DNA of 9,502 nt from Nitrososphaerales archaeon. GTDB lineage: Archaea; Thermoproteota; Nitrososphaeria; Nitrososphaerales; Nitrososphaeraceae. How positions within the stretch are numbered: the first letter of the stretch is position 1; every line of letters starts with the position of its first letter. The notes under the pieces are model-generated. The model ran no database searches, was not told where the DNA came from, and was given only the letters and a program-made list of their open reading frames with translations. Below, piece after piece: positions 6,883-9,502 of the stretch. Where the stretch lies: positions 1 to 9,502 of the forward strand of contig JARBAV010000316.1 of the NCBI GenBank assembly GCA_029237515.1, given 5' to 3'. The translations under genes were made by a program, and so were the position numbers.

Positions 6883-6891
6883 TTTTGATAT
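6883..6891 (-). promoter_or_regulatory. TATA-like element for the receiver gene
   Basis: ATATCAAAA on the minus strand lies 26-34 bases upstream of the ATG at 6857. This is the expected spacing for leaderless archaeal transcription and is used here to choose that start. Confidence 0.35.
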
Positions 6892-7200
6892 CGTACGGAA
6901 CCGCTGAAACCTTTCTCATTACGTTGCCGCAGTGTGTACGAAAACGATGAAGTCGATGTCATTTCAGAGGCAGGTACCAAATAATAATCATTGTAATAGA
7001 TAAATATTACCCGCAATTTGGAACTAGACAAGTGCAATACCTAACAATACTAGCATACGAGCACAAAGTGTAACCGTTTAGAGGCCTTAAATCTCGTGAA
7101 TTGACTTAATTATTCATTTTTTTAGTATTTCATGATTGGCTGACCTTGGCATTCCCGAGCTTCCACAGCTAAATGAGGAGCTCCATCAAGTTAGAGCAGC

Positions 7201-7458
7201 CTACCAGTGCGGGTTATAACGCTCGAGGTACTTTCGGCCTTCTTTAGTAATAACAAGCTCATCTACGAAATTTCGTTCTACTAAACGAATATCACCTAGA
7301 ACTGCTAACCATGTCTTGACAAGTTGTCCATCTCCAATGAATCTCTCTACTATCTGATCTTCGTTCCTGCCCTCTGATACACACCTAAGTATGTACAACG
7401 CTGATTGAAGCTCAGAGAGTCTATTAATATAGGAATTTCTTTTTATCGTATTCACCAC
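7201..7458 (-). CDS. Small winged-helix DNA-binding protein
   Basis: This is an 85-residue likely transcription regulator; the target is unknown. The predicted layout is a first helix (about 12-26, LSELQSALYILRCV), a helix-turn-helix region (about 32-58, NEDQIVERFIGDGQLVKTWL then LGDIRLVE), and a wing with final helix (VDELVITKEGRKYLERY, 65-81). The ending, in which a Leu-Val beta pair is followed by TKEGRKYL, is typical of small archaeal winged-helix proteins that resemble MarR/ArsR-type folds. It starts with tandem GTG codons at 7458 and 7455. A TATA-like TATTATAT (complement of 7476-7483) lies 18-25 bases upstream. AAGGGAAG between the two could be a weak Shine-Dalgarno site. It is a single gene with no partner on the same strand nearby. 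Confidence 0.7.
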   Translation of the reverse strand: MVNTIKRNSYINRLSELQSALYILRCVSEGRNEDQIVERFIGDGQLVKTWLAVLGDIRLVERNFVDELVITKEGRKYLERYNPHW

Positions 7459-7475
7459 TCTTACTTCCCTTAGCG

Positions 7476-7483
7476 ATATAATA
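7476..7483 (-). promoter_or_regulatory. TATA box of the winged-helix gene
   Basis: TATTATAT on the minus strand lies 18-25 bases before the GTG at 7458. This is slightly short for a leaderless start at the first GTG but is the only clear TATA element in the gap. Confidence 0.4.
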
Positions 7484-7613
7484 CTGAAAGTTGATAGTTA
7501 TTACGTCTTAAGCTTAATAGCGTTTGAGCAAGTTTTTACCGTAAATTTCCCATGTATTAATCTTCTAACAGCAGAGATGTTTCATTGTACTAAAGATTGT
7601 AAATCATTATTTA

Positions 7614-7916
7614 ATGCCAAATCGAAAAAATGATGCTATTTGCCAACAAATACTCGAAATACTGTTGAACTTTAGTCAAAAAAATATAACAATGTGGCTT
7701 AAATGTATAACGTACGAGAATAAACACACGAAACCGAACCCGAATCCTAGATCAATTGAGATACAAGAAGTTTTACAAAATGTCAAGAAATATTGTAAAA
7801 TTACTGATGACAATAGCGATGAACAGCTCTTAGAGTACATTAATAAAAATACCCCAATTGCCACTCTGGAAACTATCATTTATGGATCAAAACAGATAGA
7901 GATAGACAGTTTCTGA
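7614..7916 (+). CDS. Hypothetical protein of 100 residues
   Basis: The function is not recognised. The protein is hydrophilic and appears mainly helical: NDAICQQILEILLNFSQ (6-22), IEIQEVLQNVKKYCKI (48-63) and SDEQLLEYINK (68-78). A linker, TKPNPNPRS, lies in the middle. It has three cysteines with no CxxC motif and no signal peptide or membrane segment. The ATG at 7614 follows an AT-rich TTGTAAATCATTATTTA stretch that may hold the promoter. The codons are strongly AT-rich. It lies on the strand opposite its neighbours, alone. The acidic C-terminal half with its regular helices suggests a real protein, possibly a small regulator or interaction module, but this is a guess. Confidence 0.5.
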   Translation: MPNRKNDAICQQILEILLNFSQKNITMWLKCITYENKHTKPNPNPRSIEIQEVLQNVKKYCKITDDNSDEQLLEYINKNTPIATLETIIYGSKQIEIDSF

Positions 7917-7953
7917 AAAGGCTGGCATATGATACACAGAAAATACTCTGTAC

Positions 7954-7996
7954 CTTATCTCATCTAATTCTAATAAAAGGATGAGTAAAAAATAAG
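7954..7996. repeat. Imperfect hairpin between convergent genes
   Basis: CTTATCTCATC (7954-7964) can pair with GATGAG (7980-7985) plus ATAAG (7992-7996), with a six-base A-rich bulge. It lies between the stop of the plus-strand gene ending at 7916 and the minus-strand gene ending at 8125, so a terminator or 3'-end structure is possible. No T run follows it on the plus strand. Confidence 0.25.
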
Positions 7997-8124
7997 ATAA
8001 TGCTGCTTCATTTGTCTAAACCGCTATGATGATTCTTTCACAAGGCTATATTTCTACTAATCAGTATAAAAGTCGAGATAGCTAACTAGGTTGGATTAGG
8101 GGAATCACATCTGATTCTATCTAG

Positions 8125-8388
8125 CTACGAAACGGTCTTTATAGTTCCCTTGTATTCCTCCAAGCCATCATGAAGCATCTGTTGAGCAATCTTGCGTCCT
8201 TCGTCCAAGGTCAATGGCTTGGACTGGGCTTTCGCATAGCCATCGCTATCGCAGATGAACAACATCATCTCGTTTCCTCTAGTCATTGATCCTGCAAGCA
8301 TTTCTTCACCTACCGGTTCGAATCCTTTATCGGTCTGTTTGATCGTATAAGTGAGCATAGCAAAGCCAGTATAGTTGAATAACTTCAT
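8125..8388 (-). CDS. Hypothetical protein of 87 residues
   Basis: The function is not recognised. From the ATG at 8388 the protein reads MKLFNYTGFAMLTYTIKQ, a beta-rich start. A loop with MTRGNEMMLFICDSDGYAKA follows, then a helix DEGRKIAQQMLHDGLEEY (about 64-81) and a short tail. It is small, soluble and without a signal peptide. The frame continues upstream to an ATG at 8442, giving 105 residues; the extra 18 (MQYHKAAFLGSQRSREAQ) look less protein-like. GAGAGAAG shortly before 8388 may serve as a weak ribosome site, so 8388 is preferred, with low certainty. The strong protein-like composition makes the gene itself fairly likely. Confidence 0.6.
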   Translation of the reverse strand: MKLFNYTGFAMLTYTIKQTDKGFEPVGEEMLAGSMTRGNEMMLFICDSDGYAKAQSKPLTLDEGRKIAQQMLHDGLEEYKGTIKTVS

Positions 8389-8545
8389 CTGCGCTTCTCT
8401 CGACCTCTGTGATCCCAAAAAAGCAGCTTTATGATATTGCATATAGTGATAAATTACCTCTGGAATTCAACACTGCGGTATATTTGATGAGCCGCCAAGA
8501 ATTCAAAATGCGTATTATTATAGTTAAACATAAGTCGTAATCCCA

Positions 8546-9049
8546 CTAGTTACTTTTCACATTTTTGTCATGCGTAATTGAAGTAGTGTTTGTATTTGTC
8601 ATATCAATTAAAGATCTTAATGATCTGTACCTATTATAGTCATTGAGCAGGATATTTGCCAAATGTTTTGTAATATCTGTAACACTAAGCAAACCACATA
8701 TTCTATTATCATCCTCTAGAACGACTAGATGCTTGATTTGATTCCGTGTCATGATCCTGGAAGCGGTATCTACCGAATCATAGGCCATGATGGTGATCAA
8801 CGGTGATGACATTATTTCCTCTACAGTAAATCTACTTGCTGATATGTCTTTTAAGCAAACACGTCTAACTAAATCTTTTTGAGTGACAATGCCAACCGGG
8901 TTTGTCTTCTTGTCTATCACTATCACAGAACTTATCTTTTTCTTAACCATAATCTCTGCAACGTCTCTGGCTGTCTTGCCAGATTCTGAAGTGATCGTTA
9001 CTGTATCCTCACTGGACATTATCTCGCTTACTGCGCTCACGGCTATCAT
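8546..9049 (-). CDS. Two-CBS-domain protein
   Basis: This is a 167-residue protein made of a CBS pair (Bateman module), which in relatives binds adenine nucleotides or S-adenosylmethionine and senses energy or metabolite state. The partner or output is unknown because no catalytic domain is attached. CBS1 spans about residues 8-64 (VSEIMSS, then ISSVIVIDK and GIVTQKDLVRRV). CBS2 spans about 76-132 (VEEIMSSPLITI, then IKHLVVLEDDNRICGLLSVTDI). The Thr/Ser-Asp after each GIVT/GLLS turn is the usual ribose-phosphate contact. A helical stretch and an Asn/Thr-rich tail (TNTNTTSITHDKN) end the protein. The start is ATG at 9049, with a TATA-like element about 17-25 bases upstream. Many archaea have several such stand-alone CBS proteins. 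Confidence 0.9.
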   Translation of the reverse strand: MIAVSAVSEIMSSEDTVTITSESGKTARDVAEIMVKKKISSVIVIDKKTNPVGIVTQKDLVRRVCLKDISASRFTVEEIMSSPLITIMAYDSVDTASRIMTRNQIKHLVVLEDDNRICGLLSVTDITKHLANILLNDYNRYRSLRSLIDMTNTNTTSITHDKNVKSN

Positions 9050-9065
9050 ATAGCTTTTATGCCTT

Positions 9066-9074
9066 TTTTAAATT
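9066..9074 (-). promoter_or_regulatory. TATA-like element of the CBS gene
   Basis: The minus strand reads TAATTTAAAAAAGG here, 17-25 bases before the ATG at 9049. This is consistent with a leaderless or very short-leader transcript. Confidence 0.4.
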
Positions 9075-9103
9075 ACTAGATGTTCCCTCTCTCCTTACAA
9101 TAT

Positions 9104-9127
9104 GCAGTATGAATTCTTATATACTGC
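9104..9127. repeat. Perfect 7-bp inverted repeat upstream of the CBS gene
   Basis: GCAGTAT (9104-9110) and ATACTGC (9121-9127) are perfect inverted copies around a 10-base AT-rich spacer. It sits 55-78 bases upstream of the CBS start and downstream of the zinc-ribbon stop. It could be an operator for a dimeric regulator or a hairpin ending the zinc-ribbon transcript. The half-site spacing of 17 bases centre to centre leaves both options open. Confidence 0.4.
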
Positions 9128-9248
9128 GTTAGTTTGTTAGCCGTCAGGCTTATCTCGTGCGCTAAGCAATCTTGTCTACGATCTCAGACTTTTAATGTTC
9201 TTTTATTTACTACTTATTTTCATTCAAATCATGTCTGATGGTCGCCGA

Positions 9249-9383
9249 TCAGTAATAAACACGTGAATAGTATTGCATTTCTTCTTCATTAATCAAAATT
9301 CTTAGATGACAATCCTTGCATAGCATATACTTTGATGAGGCAGGAAGTTCTTTCTTGCATTTGCTGCAGAATTTTCGTAGCAT
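9249..9383 (-). CDS. Very small zinc-ribbon protein
   Basis: This is a 44-residue protein with two CxxC pairs: Cys6-Ser-Lys-Cys9 and Cys22-Lys-Asp-Cys25, separated by a basic loop with KKELP. That is the pattern of a single treble-clef or zinc-ribbon module. A helix with EEEMQYYSRVYY ends it. Such mini zinc ribbons are common in archaea and may bind nucleic acid or a protein partner; the specific role is unknown. The ATG at 9383 is preceded directly by an in-frame TGA, so it cannot start earlier. GATTATAC lies about 12-19 bases upstream and AGTTAAAT about 30-37. A second minus-strand frame overlaps it. The regular four-cysteine pattern makes a real gene more likely than chance. Confidence 0.6.
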   Translation of the reverse strand: MLRKFCSKCKKELPASSKYMLCKDCHLRILINEEEMQYYSRVYY

Positions 9384-9457
9384 TCAAAAAATGTATAATC
9401 ACTTTCTGGATTTAACTCTATGTAGATGCTATACGATTCTGTGCAAAGTAAAGGCAT
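9302..9457 (-). CDS. Small ORF overlapping the zinc-ribbon gene, doubtful
   Basis: This is a 51-codon frame from an ATG at 9457. Its first part, MPLLCTESYSIYIELNPESD then YTFFECYEN, looks protein-like, while the part overlapping the zinc-ribbon gene does not. It could be a chance frame. Alternatively it could be a short upstream peptide, or the true N-terminus of a longer protein joined to the zinc-ribbon frame by a frameshift at the T run (complement of 9386-9391). No family was recognised. Confidence 0.2.
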   Translation of the reverse strand: MPLLCTESYSIYIELNPESDYTFFECYENSAANARKNFLPHQSICYARIVI

Positions 9458-9502
9458 TATCACATTATTTATGAAATGAAGACAAGTTAAACATTCTTAT
9501 TA

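Overview
The window looks like a chromosomal stretch from an ammonia-oxidising archaeon of the Nitrososphaeria (Thaumarchaeota), perhaps a soil Nitrososphaera/Nitrosocosmicus-like lineage. This is an inference. It rests on AT-rich DNA, an archaeal-type UMP kinase, TATA-like boxes a short distance upstream of many starts with few Shine-Dalgarno sites, small single-domain regulators (a lone receiver, a short winged helix, a CBS pair), and exported proteins full of N-x-S/T sequons. No rRNA, tRNA, CRISPR array, transposase or phage gene was seen.

Left part (1-3830): two paralogous exported alpha/beta hydrolases lie head to head. The first is read on the minus strand from about 1486 and runs off the left edge, so it is easily missed. 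It is uninterrupted and has an N-terminal extension with about three membrane segments. The second is read on the plus strand (1594-2913) and has a single N-terminal signal/anchor. They share the Ser-Asp-His triad, a cysteine pair and long blocks of sequence, so they arose by inverted duplication. After a 365-base non-coding stretch come a doubtful acidic small ORF and a small secreted or anchored protein with a 24-residue internal repeat.

Middle part (4080-6857): a small coiled-coil protein of unknown function lies on the plus strand. Opposite it is a minus-strand pair consisting of an HD-domain (SAMHD1/dGTPase-like) phosphohydrolase followed 24 bases later by archaeal UMP kinase, which looks like a nucleotide-metabolism operon. 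Upstream of it, on the same strand, is a stand-alone response-regulator receiver.

Right part (7200-9502): a winged-helix regulator (minus), a 100-residue unknown protein (plus), an 87-105-residue unknown protein (minus), a two-CBS-domain protein (minus) and a 44-residue zinc-ribbon protein (minus). These look like independent single-gene units, most with their own TATA-like element. The observations most worth follow-up are the divergent hydrolase pair with unequal N-termini, the in-frame 24-base duplication in one copy, the HD-pyrH pairing and the tiny zinc-ribbon gene overlapping another small ORF.
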